The notes: generated by a model not told the origin, from the letters alone. DNA of 7,241 nucleotides from Bacteroidales bacterium UBA2764 (GCA_002352705.1 DEIW01000158.1:1-7241); one strand, 5' to 3'; shown: positions 1-6,061, counted from the stretch's first letter. Program-made: numbers and translations.

Positions 1-741
1 GCTGAGGTATTGGATGCTGCCAAACAGTTGAAGATTGTAGTTCGTGCCGGTGCCGGTTACGACAACATTGACTTGGAGGCTGCAACCGCTCATAAGGTAG
101 TAGCGATGAACACCCCGGGGCAAAACAGCAATGCCGTGGCAGAGTTGGCACTGGGTCTCATGGTTTATGCCGTGCGTAACCTTTATAACGGCACCAGCGG
201 CACGGAGTTGAAAGGCAAGAAACTCGGTATTCATGCTTTCGGCAATGTGGGACGTAATGTGGCGCGTATTGCGCAGGGTTTCGGCATGGAGGTATATGCC
301 TATGATGCCTATTGTCCGGACGAGGCGATGACGGCGGCAAACGTGAAGCCGGTTCATAGCGCCGAAGAACTGTATAAGACTTGCGACATCGTGAGTCTGC
401 ATATTCCGGCAACGGCTGAGACGAAGGGGTCTATCAACCATGATCTGGTGAACCTGATGCCGAAAGGCGGAGTGCTCGTCAACACAGCGCGTAAAGAGGT
501 TATCGACGAAGAGGGTTTGATAGCTCTCATGCAAGAGCGCGCGGACCTCAAATATATGACGGATATCATGCCGGTAGCGGATGCGAAGTTCCGCACACTC
601 TTTGAGGGACGCTATTTTGCGACCCCAAAGAAGATGGGCGCACAGACCGCAGAGGCGAATATCAACGCCGGCATAGCTGCCGCCAAACAGATAGTGGATT
701 ATATCCGGAATGGCAACACCCGTTTCCAAGTAAATAAATGA
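1..741 (+). CDS. serA: D-3-phosphoglycerate dehydrogenase, 3' part (5' end outside window)
   Basis: Oxidises 3-phosphoglycerate to 3-phosphohydroxypyruvate with NAD+, the first step of cytosolic serine synthesis. The frame is open from base 1, so this is the last 246 residues; the family in Bacteroidales is about 305 residues, so roughly 60 are missing. No Met start is implied near base 10, where the codon is TTG. Seen in order (window residues): VRAGAGYDNID near 14-24, NTPGQNSNAVAEL near 37-49, the nucleotide-binding turn HAFGNVG (a GxGxxG variant with Ala in first place) near 78-84, an acidic YDAYCP near 101-106, substrate Arg in NTARKEV near 161-167, and TPKKMGAQTAEA near 208-219. In the last motif Lys (codon 631-633) stands where classical SerA has the catalytic His. 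No ACT domain follows, so serine feedback through ACT is not expected. The stop overlaps the next start by 4 bp (ATGA). Confidence 0.95.
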   Translation, partial: AEVLDAAKQLKIVVRAGAGYDNIDLEAATAHKVVAMNTPGQNSNAVAELALGLMVYAVRNLYNGTSGTELKGKKLGIHAFGNVGRNVARIAQGFGMEVYAYDAYCPDEAMTAANVKPVHSAEELYKTCDIVSLHIPATAETKGSINHDLVNLMPKGGVLVNTARKEVIDEEGLIALMQERADLKYMTDIMPVADAKFRTLFEGRYFATPKKMGAQTAEANINAGIAAAKQIVDYIRNGNTRFQVNK

Positions 742-2063
742 AACGACTGATTTATATCGTTTTCCTGATGCTTGCAGTAGCTTCTGCTTACGCGCTCCCG
801 ATGAATGTGGAATGCGTAGGCAAGGCTACGCAGGTAATCAACGGAAACGACACGCTGTTTATATTTAAGGACAATATAGAACTCAAATCCAAGTTAGGAG
901 TTGTAGATTGGTATCGAACGGATGGTACCTTGGAGGCTTCCGGTCAAGAGCAAATCGCTCCGGACGAAGGGGGGTATTATATCGTACAAGGTACTACTCA
1001 GTACAGTCCGTTCTATGTCTTCCGCTGTCCGGCGGCAGACATTGATTTCAAGGCGGCTCCTTCTTGTACCGCCACAACGCTTCATCTGACAGGCAATGTA
1101 TCGGCGTTCAACTATATTCGCAAAGATGGCAGCGCAGGCTCGTACGCGCGTGCGTGTTCCGTAGATTATAATGCGCTGGCATGGAATGGGGAAGAGTGGA
1201 CCGATTCTGCCGTACATACGGATATGAGATTAGCCAGAACCCTGAATCTGCCGGCCATATACGGAGGTACGGATATCAAGTTATGTTACGATACGGAGAT
1301 CCGTACGAAACTGGAGGCGGACAGCACCTGCGCGGAAATAACGCTTCGCGACAGTGATATCATAGCCGTCAATTACCATTTGGAGTCATTGGCTACTATC
1401 CGCGGTGAGAAGGGTGAGAAAAGCAACGAGTTGAACCGTCCCACCGACCAGAAATGTATAACCGCCAGCACTTCGGATGATTACAGCGGTGCATTAGAGG
1501 TAGCCTTCTATAGTAATCCGACGCCGAGTATCCATCCTATTTTTTACCGTTGGTCTATTTATAAATCAAGCGAACTCATTGCTACCCGCAATGATCGTGA
1601 TATACGCTATGAGTTCTCCGAACCGGGAATGTATCGCGTGGTATGCTATGTGAACAGCGCCGCCTGTACGCTCGATTCATCGGAGATGAAGGTCAATATA
1701 TCGGAATCCTATCTGCGTGTGCCGAACGTGTTCACCCCAGACGGGAACGGCAAGAACGATGAGTTCCGCGTGTCCTACAGGTCGCTCCGCGAGTTCCATT
1801 GCTGGGTATATAACCGATGGGGTAAGTTAGTCTATCAATGGACAGACCCTTCCCGCGGATGGGATGGAACCATTAATGGCAGAAGGGCAGCAGAAGGCGC
1901 ATATTATTACGTCATCCGTGCGATGGGGACGGACGCTCCCAAACATGCCAAATATGTGGGGCTCAAAGCTACCTATAACAGCCGGAAGCGTAAGAGTGAC
2001 GAATCCGTGGTAGGCGTTTATCAATTATCGGGAGACATCAACCTGCTGCGCAGAAAGAAATAA
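738..2063 (+). CDS. secreted protein with PKD-like domain and T9SS class B (gliding motility-associated) C-terminal sorting domain
   Basis: 441 residues. An N-terminal signal peptide (MKRLIYIVFLMLAVASAYA, cut near residue 19-20) implies Sec export to the periplasm. Residues 22-235 are a beta-rich, cysteine-containing region I do not recognise. Residues 240-325 look like a PKD/Ig-like fold (FYRWSIYKS, then YEFSEPGMYRVVCYV). Residues 328-437 are the CHU_C / TIGR04131-type domain: VPNVFTPDGNGKNDEF at 328-343, YNRWGKLVYQW at 358-368, GWDGTINGR at 374-382, EGAYYYVI at 386-393, and a terminal SGDINLLR at 431-438. This family domain directs proteins across the outer membrane through the type IX system. 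Its end is unusual: about 25 mostly polar and basic residues (402-426) sit between the YYYVI strand and the final SGDINLLR strand, which are normally close. Ten cysteines lie in the mature part. Translation is probably coupled to serA through the ATGA overlap. No catalytic motif is seen; a surface or structural role is inference. Confidence 0.85.
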   Translation: MKRLIYIVFLMLAVASAYALPMNVECVGKATQVINGNDTLFIFKDNIELKSKLGVVDWYRTDGTLEASGQEQIAPDEGGYYIVQGTTQYSPFYVFRCPAADIDFKAAPSCTATTLHLTGNVSAFNYIRKDGSAGSYARACSVDYNALAWNGEEWTDSAVHTDMRLARTLNLPAIYGGTDIKLCYDTEIRTKLEADSTCAEITLRDSDIIAVNYHLESLATIRGEKGEKSNELNRPTDQKCITASTSDDYSGALEVAFYSNPTPSIHPIFYRWSIYKSSELIATRNDRDIRYEFSEPGMYRVVCYVNSAACTLDSSEMKVNISESYLRVPNVFTPDGNGKNDEFRVSYRSLREFHCWVYNRWGKLVYQWTDPSRGWDGTINGRRAAEGAYYYVIRAMGTDAPKHAKYVGLKATYNSRKRKSDESVVGVYQLSGDINLLRRKK

Positions 2064-2076
2064 ATATTAACTTCGG

Positions 2077-2108
2077 TATATCGGCATATCGATATATCGA
2101 CATATCGA
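2077..2108. repeat. 8-bp tandem repeat, four copies (consensus YATATCGR)
   Basis: Units are TATATCGG (2077-2084), CATATCGA (2085-2092), TATATCGA (2093-2100) and CATATCGA (2101-2108). The unit is nearly self-complementary. The array fills most of the 53-bp gap between the T9SS-substrate gene and dcp, where a ribosome-binding region would lie. Confidence 0.85.
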
Positions 2109-2111
2109 TAT
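2086..2111 (+). promoter_or_regulatory. AT-rich hairpin just upstream of the dcp start
   Basis: The palindrome ATATCGATAT occurs at 2086-2095 and again at 2102-2111. The copies can pair with each other as a 10-bp stem with a 6-nt loop (2096-2101), ending 5 nt before the ATG at 2117. There is no Shine-Dalgarno sequence and no TTTG / TAnnTTTG promoter in this gap. The hairpin is visible in the sequence; a role in dcp translation or mRNA stability is inference. Confidence 0.4.
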
Positions 2112-2116
2112 TATAA

Positions 2117-4264
2117 ATGAGAAAAATTCTAACTATGGCTCTTGCCACTACCGTAATGGCAGCTACAGCTGCTACGAACCCGTTCTTTGACTACAAGAAC
2201 TGGAAAACGCCGCATGGCACTTATCCGTTTAATGAGATTCATGCCGAGCATTATATGCCGGCTTTTGAGGAAGCATTCAAACAAGGTCTGAAGGACATAG
2301 ACGACATCGTCAATAATCCTGCTGCCCCGACATTCAAGAATACCATCGAGGCTTATGAGGCTTCGGGCGAGATGTTAGGTATCGTAGCCGGTTGTTTCTA
2401 TAACCTGACGAACTCCGATACCAACGACACGCTCCAGCAGATTGAGATGGAGCTCAGTCCGAAGATGTCAGAATATTCCGCTACAATCCGCCTGAACGAA
2501 GGTCTCTTCCAACGTATCAAAGCCGTGTATGAGCAACGCGACAAGCTGAAACTGAACAAGGCGCAGTACAAGTTATTGGAGGATATCTATGAGTCTTTCG
2601 CCAATAACGGCGCCAACCTCTCGCCGGAAGACAAACAGATTTATCGTGAACTCTCCGCCAAGCTGAGCAAGCTGACTCTCCAATACGGTCAGAACGTATT
2701 GAAGGCCACCAATGCCTGGACTATGCTTATCACCGATGAGGCATTGCTGAGCGGTCTGAATGACGATACCAAAGCCATGCTTCGTGCTAACGCGGAGAAG
2801 AAAGGGCTTGAAGGATGGCTGCTGAACCTCAAGCCGACGACCACCATTCCTGTGATGCAGGATCTGGACAACCGTGACATCCGCCGCGAGCTGTATATGG
2901 CGAATGCAGGCAAGTGCGTAGGCGGTGAGTTTGACAACACGGCGCTTATTGTAGAAATCGTCAATACCCGTCTGGCGCTGGCGAACCTCTTCGGTAAGAA
3001 GACGTATGCCGAGAAATCGCTGTATAAGACTATGGCGGAGAAACCGGAAACGGTATATAACCTATTGAATCAGTTGCGTGACGCGTATATGCCTGCAGCG
3101 CGCGAGGAAGTGAAGGAATTAGAGGAATACGCTCATGCACATGGCTTCTACGCCGCGCACGTACAGCCCTGGGACTGGAGCTATTATTCCAAGAAACTCA
3201 AACAGGAGAAATATGCCATCTCCGATGACGACCTGCGTCCGTATTTCGAACTGGAGAACGTGAAGAAAGGTGTGTTCGGTCTGGCAGAGCGTCTGTACGG
3301 CCTGAAATTCAAGGAGAACAAGAAGATTCAGGTCTATAACCCCGAGGTAACGGCTTATGAAGTATATGACGAGAAAGGCAAATTCCTCGCTGTCTATTAC
3401 GCAGACTTCCATCCGCGGGACGGCAAGCGTGGCGGCGCATGGATGAATGATTTCCAACCGCAGTATATGAAGGGCAAGAAAGATCATCGTCCGCATATCG
3501 TGAACGTCATGAACTTCACAAGACCCACGGCGGACAAGCCGGCATTGTTTACGTATGACGAGGTACGTACTTTCCTGCACGAGTTCGGTCACGGCTTACA
3601 CGGCATGCTGACCCGTTGCCAGTATGCGGCACAGAGCGGAACGAATGTGCCGAGGGATTTTGTGGAGCTGCCGAGCCAGTTCAATGAGAACTTCATTGAC
3701 GAGAAAGAGTTCCTCGACACTTTTGCCAAACATTATAAGACAGGCGAGGCGCTGCCGCAGGAGTTGCTGGACAAGATGCATGCCTCGCAGACCTACCATG
3801 CGGCATATTCTTGTGTCCGCCAACTCAGCTTCGGCTACCTCGACATGGCATGGCATACCTTGGAGAAACCGTTTGAAGTGAATGAGACTATCGGCACCGT
3901 AGAGTCCGTTTGCCGTTTCAGCGACGATGCAATGAAACAGGTTCAGGTAGTACCTACCGTACCCGGAACGCAGATGGCAACCGCCTTTACGCATATTTTC
4001 TCAGGGGGTTACGCCGCAGGCTATTATAGCTATAAGTGGTCGGAACTGTTAGACGCAGATGCGTTCTCGGTGTTCAAAGCTGCTCAGCAGAAGAAGGGCG
4101 GTACGATTTTCGACAAGAAAGCAGCCAAACGCTTCCGCGAGAATATCCTGGAGAAGGGTGGTACGGAGAAAGCGATGGATCTGTACAAACGTTTCCGTGG
4201 CGGTGAGCCGACTATCAATGCCCTCCTTGAACGTGACGGCATCAAAGCCCGTGAGATCAAATAG
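2117..4264 (+). CDS. dcp: M3 family peptidyl-dipeptidase (Dcp), exported
   Basis: 715-residue zinc metallopeptidase of family M3A; Dcp enzymes remove C-terminal dipeptides from short peptides. The N-terminus MRKILTMALATTVMAATAAT is a signal peptide without a lipobox Cys, so a soluble periplasmic enzyme is expected. The zinc site is intact: HEFGH at 488-492 in TFLHEFGHGLHGML, and the third ligand Glu517 in RDFVELPSQF, exactly 25 residues after the second His as in E. coli Dcp. The preceding SGTNVPRDF stretch is Dcp-like. The substrate-binding segment HIFSGGYAAGYYSYKWS starts at His626. Length is slightly above E. coli Dcp (about 680), mostly from the signal peptide. The start is firm because an in-frame TAA (2114-2116) abuts the ATG. 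It lies 53 bp after the T9SS-substrate gene, probably in the same transcript, and is followed by a strong terminator. The related M3 oligopeptidase A is less likely given the FVELPSQ and HIFxGGYAAGYY motifs. Confidence 0.95.
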   Translation: MRKILTMALATTVMAATAATNPFFDYKNWKTPHGTYPFNEIHAEHYMPAFEEAFKQGLKDIDDIVNNPAAPTFKNTIEAYEASGEMLGIVAGCFYNLTNSDTNDTLQQIEMELSPKMSEYSATIRLNEGLFQRIKAVYEQRDKLKLNKAQYKLLEDIYESFANNGANLSPEDKQIYRELSAKLSKLTLQYGQNVLKATNAWTMLITDEALLSGLNDDTKAMLRANAEKKGLEGWLLNLKPTTTIPVMQDLDNRDIRRELYMANAGKCVGGEFDNTALIVEIVNTRLALANLFGKKTYAEKSLYKTMAEKPETVYNLLNQLRDAYMPAAREEVKELEEYAHAHGFYAAHVQPWDWSYYSKKLKQEKYAISDDDLRPYFELENVKKGVFGLAERLYGLKFKENKKIQVYNPEVTAYEVYDEKGKFLAVYYADFHPRDGKRGGAWMNDFQPQYMKGKKDHRPHIVNVMNFTRPTADKPALFTYDEVRTFLHEFGHGLHGMLTRCQYAAQSGTNVPRDFVELPSQFNENFIDEKEFLDTFAKHYKTGEALPQELLDKMHASQTYHAAYSCVRQLSFGYLDMAWHTLEKPFEVNETIGTVESVCRFSDDAMKQVQVVPTVPGTQMATAFTHIFSGGYAAGYYSYKWSELLDADAFSVFKAAQQKKGGTIFDKKAAKRFRENILEKGGTEKAMDLYKRFRGGEPTINALLERDGIKAREIK

Positions 4265-4307
4265 ACCGCTTTGCTCAAAGTAAAAAGATAAAAGTAGAAA
4301 GGTATAG

Positions 4308-4341
4308 AAAATCCCGCATTTCGTATGAGATGCGGGATTTT
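4308..4341 (+). terminator. intrinsic terminator after dcp
   Basis: Perfect 12-bp inverted repeat: AAAATCCCGCAT (4308-4319) and ATGCGGGATTTT (4330-4341), with a 10-nt loop and a GC-rich core CCCGC/GCGGG. The A and T runs at the two ends let it act in both directions. It lies 44 bp past the dcp stop. Confidence 0.9.
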
Positions 4342-4401
4342 ATAGTAAGTAGAAAAGTTCTTATAGTCAGGTTGGTTTTTTGTGCCTTTCTTTTAAAAGC
4401 G

Positions 4402-4432
4402 AAAACAGCCGTCATCGCGACGTCTGTTTTTC
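4402..4432 (-). terminator. second terminator-like hairpin, bidirectional
   Basis: Arms 4402-4413 (AAAACAGCCGTC) and 4419-4430 (GACGTCTGTTTT) pair over 12 positions with one mismatch (4409/4423) and a 5-nt loop. On the minus strand the hairpin is followed by TTTTCGCTTTT, on the plus strand by TTTTTCT. It probably ends the short minus-strand transcript starting near 4538 and may back up the dcp terminator. There is no other gene between it and dcp. Confidence 0.7.
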
Positions 4433-4448
4433 TAAGGTATTAGTCTGT

Positions 4449-4529
4449 TTATTTAAGGTACAAAAAAGATTGGTCTTGTTCGTAGGACTCTCGAATGAAC
4501 ACCCCCGTTTTGCAAAGTGGAGTTGTCAT
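4449..4529 (-). CDS. candidate 26-residue microprotein inside the small transcript
   Basis: ATG at 4529-4527 opens a 26-codon frame ending with TAA at 4451-4449. The peptide begins MTTPLCKTGVF, ends SFLYLK, has one Cys and no hydrophobic segment. The ATG would lie only about 8 nt from the predicted transcript start, and the stop is about 17 nt before the terminator hairpin, so the frame fills most of the transcript. No Shine-Dalgarno is seen, which is common in Bacteroidota. A 26-codon frame can occur by chance, and the same bases may act as a structured RNA. Confidence 0.3.
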   Translation of the reverse strand: MTTPLCKTGVFIRESYEQDQSFLYLK

Positions 4530-4543
4530 TTTCAAATCCGATG

Positions 4544-4575
4544 CAAAAGTACTGCTTTTTTTTGATATGACCAAA
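4544..4575 (-). promoter_or_regulatory. Bacteroidota sigma-ABfr-type promoter
   Basis: On the minus strand TTTG (4575-4572, -33 box) is followed after 20 nt by TACTTTTG (4551-4544), an exact match to the -7 consensus TAnnTTTG. The flanks are very A/T-rich, with a run of eight A in the spacer. It reads away from the phosphoesterase gene into the short unit 4538-4402. It is the only clear match I found in the gene gaps of the window. Confidence 0.65.
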
Positions 4576-4653
4576 TCTTTTTTTATGTTTTATAGCATAT
4601 TTATGGTAAAAAATTGATTTTTAAGCAAAAACCATGCATTTTTACACCTTAAA
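4576..4653. other. AT-rich spacer between phosphoesterase stop and small-transcript promoter
   Basis: No reading frame of note. A weak minus-strand hairpin can be drawn near 4651-4622 (TAAG/CTTA outside, AAAAA/TTTTT inside around GCATG), a poor candidate for the terminator of the phosphoesterase operon. The rest is A/T-rich and could serve as upstream activating DNA for the promoter at 4544-4575. Confidence 0.4.
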
Positions 4654-5235
4654 TCATTTTCTCTCGAGTTCAATGACTTCCAAATTGTCAATTTTAGCAC
4701 CGTCAATGGTAAATCTCAAGAGCGTCTGGCACGGTTGCCATCCTTGCTTTCCGGCAGCACCCGGGTTCATGGTCAGAAACTTATAGGTGTTGTCGTATTG
4801 GACTTTCAGAATATGGCTATGGCCGCAGACGAACAGATCGATGTTATCATTTGAGATTTGAGATTTGAGATTTGAGATTTGACATTTGACATTTGAGATT
4901 TGGTCATTAAGCATTTGTTGTTTGGCTTCGAGGCTTTTGCGGAACCATGGAATGAGCCATGGGTTATATTTGCCGGGATAGCCACCAATATGGGTCATGA
5001 GCACGTTGACCTCTTCCACGCGGAAACGATAGAACTCAGGAAGGGAGTAACGCACATCTCCGGAATCCATGTTGCCGTACACAGCCCGCGTAGGTTTGAA
5101 TTCCCGCAAGGCTTGCAAGACTTCTGCGGAGCCGATGTCTCCGGCATGCCATATTTCATCAACATCCTTGAAATGCTCAAAGATGCGTCGGTCCAAGAGG
5201 CCGTGAGTATCAGATAAAAGGCCGATGCGAGTCAT
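4654..5235 (-). CDS. YfcE/MJ0936-family metallophosphoesterase with repeat-encoded insert
   Basis: 193-residue calcineurin-like phosphoesterase, cytosolic (no signal peptide). YfcE/MJ0936 proteins are metal-dependent phosphodiesterases; the natural substrate is unknown. Metal-binding motifs are complete: SDTHG (Asp9, His11), HAGDIGS (Asp33), GNMD (Asn55), MTHIGG (His82) and CGHSH (His139, His141), followed by the family-typical MNPGAAGK at 156-163. Homologues usually run about 165-170 residues and pass from the THIGGYPG region to CGHSH with a short linker. Here residues near 105-130 are extra and include a 7-residue repeat (QISNVKC, QISNLKS, QISNDNI) encoded by heptanucleotide repeats at 4849-4904. 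The start is firm: an in-frame TGA (5247-5245) lies four codons upstream with no other start between. The gene follows the gldF-like gene by 25 bp, probably in one transcript. Confidence 0.93.
   Translation of the reverse strand: MTRIGLLSDTHGLLDRRIFEHFKDVDEIWHAGDIGSAEVLQALREFKPTRAVYGNMDSGDVRYSLPEFYRFRVEEVNVLMTHIGGYPGKYNPWLIPWFRKSLEAKQQMLNDQISNVKCQISNLKSQISNDNIDLFVCGHSHILKVQYDNTYKFLTMNPGAAGKQGWQPCQTLLRFTIDGAKIDNLEVIELERK
4849..4904. repeat. heptanucleotide tandem array, eight copies, inside the phosphoesterase gene
   Basis: Plus-strand units: four ATTTGAG, two ATTTGAC, one ATTTGAG, one ATTTGGT, without gaps (56 bp). Three units make 21 bp, hence the 7-residue peptide period. A copy change not divisible by three shifts the frame upstream of the codons for CGHSH. 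The ATTTGAC unit recurs in the gap before gldF (5940-5946). Confidence 0.92.
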
Positions 5236-5237
5236 GT

Positions 5238-5266
5238 CATTTTCTCATTTATACATTTTCTCATTT
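5238..5266. repeat. 13-bp direct repeat at the gldF/phosphoesterase junction
   Basis: CATTTTCTCATTT occurs at 5238-5250 and 5254-5266, separated by ATA. The right copy contains the gldF-like stop codon (5263-5261); the left copy contains the in-frame stop preceding the phosphoesterase start. On the mRNA strand each copy contains ATGA, a start overlapping a stop. The CATTT core resembles the other repeats of this operon. Confidence 0.8.
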
Positions 5267-5926
5267 GCGGGTGAGGCGGTCGATGGTGAAGATGGCAGCG
5301 ATGATGGCAATGACGGCGATGAAGACAAAGAAAGTCACGTCGCGCAAATCCAAGACGCCTCGCGAGAGGGAAGAGTAGTGGTCCTGTAACAAAACCCAGT
5401 AAAGGATAAAACAAGTAAGGGCACCGGTGATAAAACAAACAATCTGGCTCTTGCTGAAGGTGGCGCAGAGTAATCCGAGCGCCAGGAAAGTACCTGAGAG
5501 CAGAATAAGCCCAATAAACGATCCCAAGAACGCTCCGCTATCCAAGTTGCCCATCGGTTCTGCCATATATGCGACCACAAAATAATGCACAAAGCACGGT
5601 AACAGCCCAATGAGGACCAATGTCCATGCCGCGAAATATTTACCCAAGACAATACGTGGCAGGGAGACGGGTTTGGTGCGAATCAGATCCCACATGCCGC
5701 TTTGTCTCTCTTCCGAGAAAAGCCGCATGGTCAGCGCCGGGCAGATCAGCATAAAGAGCCACGGGCTGAGCTGAAAGAGTCCGTCCACCTGGGCGTACCC
5801 CGAGTCAATGATATTCCATTGACCGGGGATGACCCAGAGGAAAAGACTTATCGCTAATTGGTACAAGCCAATGACGATGTACGCAATAGGCGTAGAGAAA
5901 TAATATGAGAGCTCTTTCTTAAACAT
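5261..5926 (-). CDS. gldF: GldF-like ABC-2 type transporter permease
   Basis: 221-residue inner-membrane permease. About six membrane segments: 14-34, 52-68, 96-118, 132-156, 160-180 and 196-214. The stretch PALTMRLFSEERQSG then LIRTKPVSLPRIVLGKY (63-97) is the ABC-2/GldF signature between segments 2 and 3, and SRGVLDLRDVTFF (188-200) precedes the last segment as in GldF. In Flavobacterium, GldF works with the ATPase GldA and the auxiliary protein GldG and is linked to gliding; the transported substrate is unknown. Many non-gliding Bacteroidota carry it. Here no gldG follows and no ATPase gene is in the window; a phosphoesterase follows instead. The start is firm because an in-frame TAG (5929-5927) abuts the ATG. 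It lies 133 bp after the transporter gene, in a gap filled with repeats and without a TTTG/TAnnTTTG promoter on its strand, so readthrough from upstream is likely. A general ABC-2 permease is the alternative name. Confidence 0.85.
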   Translation of the reverse strand: MFKKELSYYFSTPIAYIVIGLYQLAISLFLWVIPGQWNIIDSGYAQVDGLFQLSPWLFMLICPALTMRLFSEERQSGMWDLIRTKPVSLPRIVLGKYFAAWTLVLIGLLPCFVHYFVVAYMAEPMGNLDSGAFLGSFIGLILLSGTFLALGLLCATFSKSQIVCFITGALTCFILYWVLLQDHYSSLSRGVLDLRDVTFFVFIAVIAIIAAIFTIDRLTRK

Positions 5927-5932
5927 CTAATT

Positions 5933-6061
5933 ATTTACGATTTGACCATTTACCATTTGGTCATTTATCTGGTCATTTACCATTTCTTTATTCACTTCGT
6001 TCATACGATCTGCTTCGCCGTATGGGTCATTTATCATTTACCATTTGGTCATTTACCATTT
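5933..6061. repeat. two clusters of ATTTRNN heptamer-like repeats flanking a hairpin
   Basis: Cluster A (5933-5986) reads ATTTACG, ATTTGAC, ATTTACC, ATTTGGTC, ATTTATCTGGTC, ATTTACC. Cluster B (6029-6061) reads ATTTATC, ATTTACC, ATTTGGTC, ATTTACC, ATTTA and runs into the transporter stop codon. The clusters share a perfect 21-bp direct repeat (5947-5967 and 6035-6055). The array fills nearly the whole gap between the transporter and gldF. On the mRNA strand the units read AAATGGT/AAATGAC and are dense in ATGA and TAAATG. Confidence 0.85.
6002..6024. other. small hairpin between the two repeat clusters
   Basis: CATACG (6002-6007) and CGTATG (6019-6024) form a perfect 6-bp stem with an 11-nt loop. 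CTTCG occurs just left of the stem (5995-5999) and again in the loop (6013-6017). No T-run follows on either strand, so it is not a standard terminator. This non-repeat island of about 40 bp has higher GC than the flanking clusters. Confidence 0.5.

Larger units (their letters stand above)
4402..4538 (-). ncRNA. candidate small transcript (sRNA or microprotein mRNA), about 135 nt
   Basis: A Bacteroidota promoter at 4575-4544 and a terminator-like hairpin at 4432-4402 bracket this stretch on the minus strand, with no conventional gene between them. The expected start is about 6-7 nt after the -7 box, near 4538. Besides the terminator, a weak stem TTCG/CGAA (4495-4492 with 4482-4479) and an imperfect AACTCCAC/GGGGTGTT pairing near 4525-4499 can be drawn. 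I cannot assign it to a known RNA family. The transcript is inferred from its boundaries. Confidence 0.45.

Noticed and set aside
2064..2116. Separate promoter for dcp
   Set aside because: No TTTG or TAnnTTTG match on the plus strand in this gap; cotranscription with the upstream gene is simpler.
3119..3592. 157-codon minus-strand frame inside dcp
   Set aside because: It is the complement of well-conserved dcp codons, including sequence just before and overlapping the HEFGH region; no family resemblance of its own.
3596..3994. 132-codon minus-strand frame inside dcp
   Set aside because: Lies opposite the conserved Dcp segment running from the zinc site to the HIFSGGY motif; a shadow of strong codon use on the plus strand.
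4380..4565. 61-codon plus-strand frame through the gap after dcp
   Set aside because: It runs through the 4402-4432 hairpin and antisense to the promoter and small transcript, has low-complexity Phe/Cys-rich composition, no promoter, and ends in a poly-T-encoded Phe run.
4849..4904. Possible CRISPR array
   Set aside because: Units are 7 bp and contiguous with no spacers, and they are translated in frame; this is a simple tandem repeat.
6002..6024. Hairpin as intrinsic terminator of the transporter gene
   Set aside because: The stem is only 6 bp, the loop is 11 nt, and no T-run follows on the minus strand.
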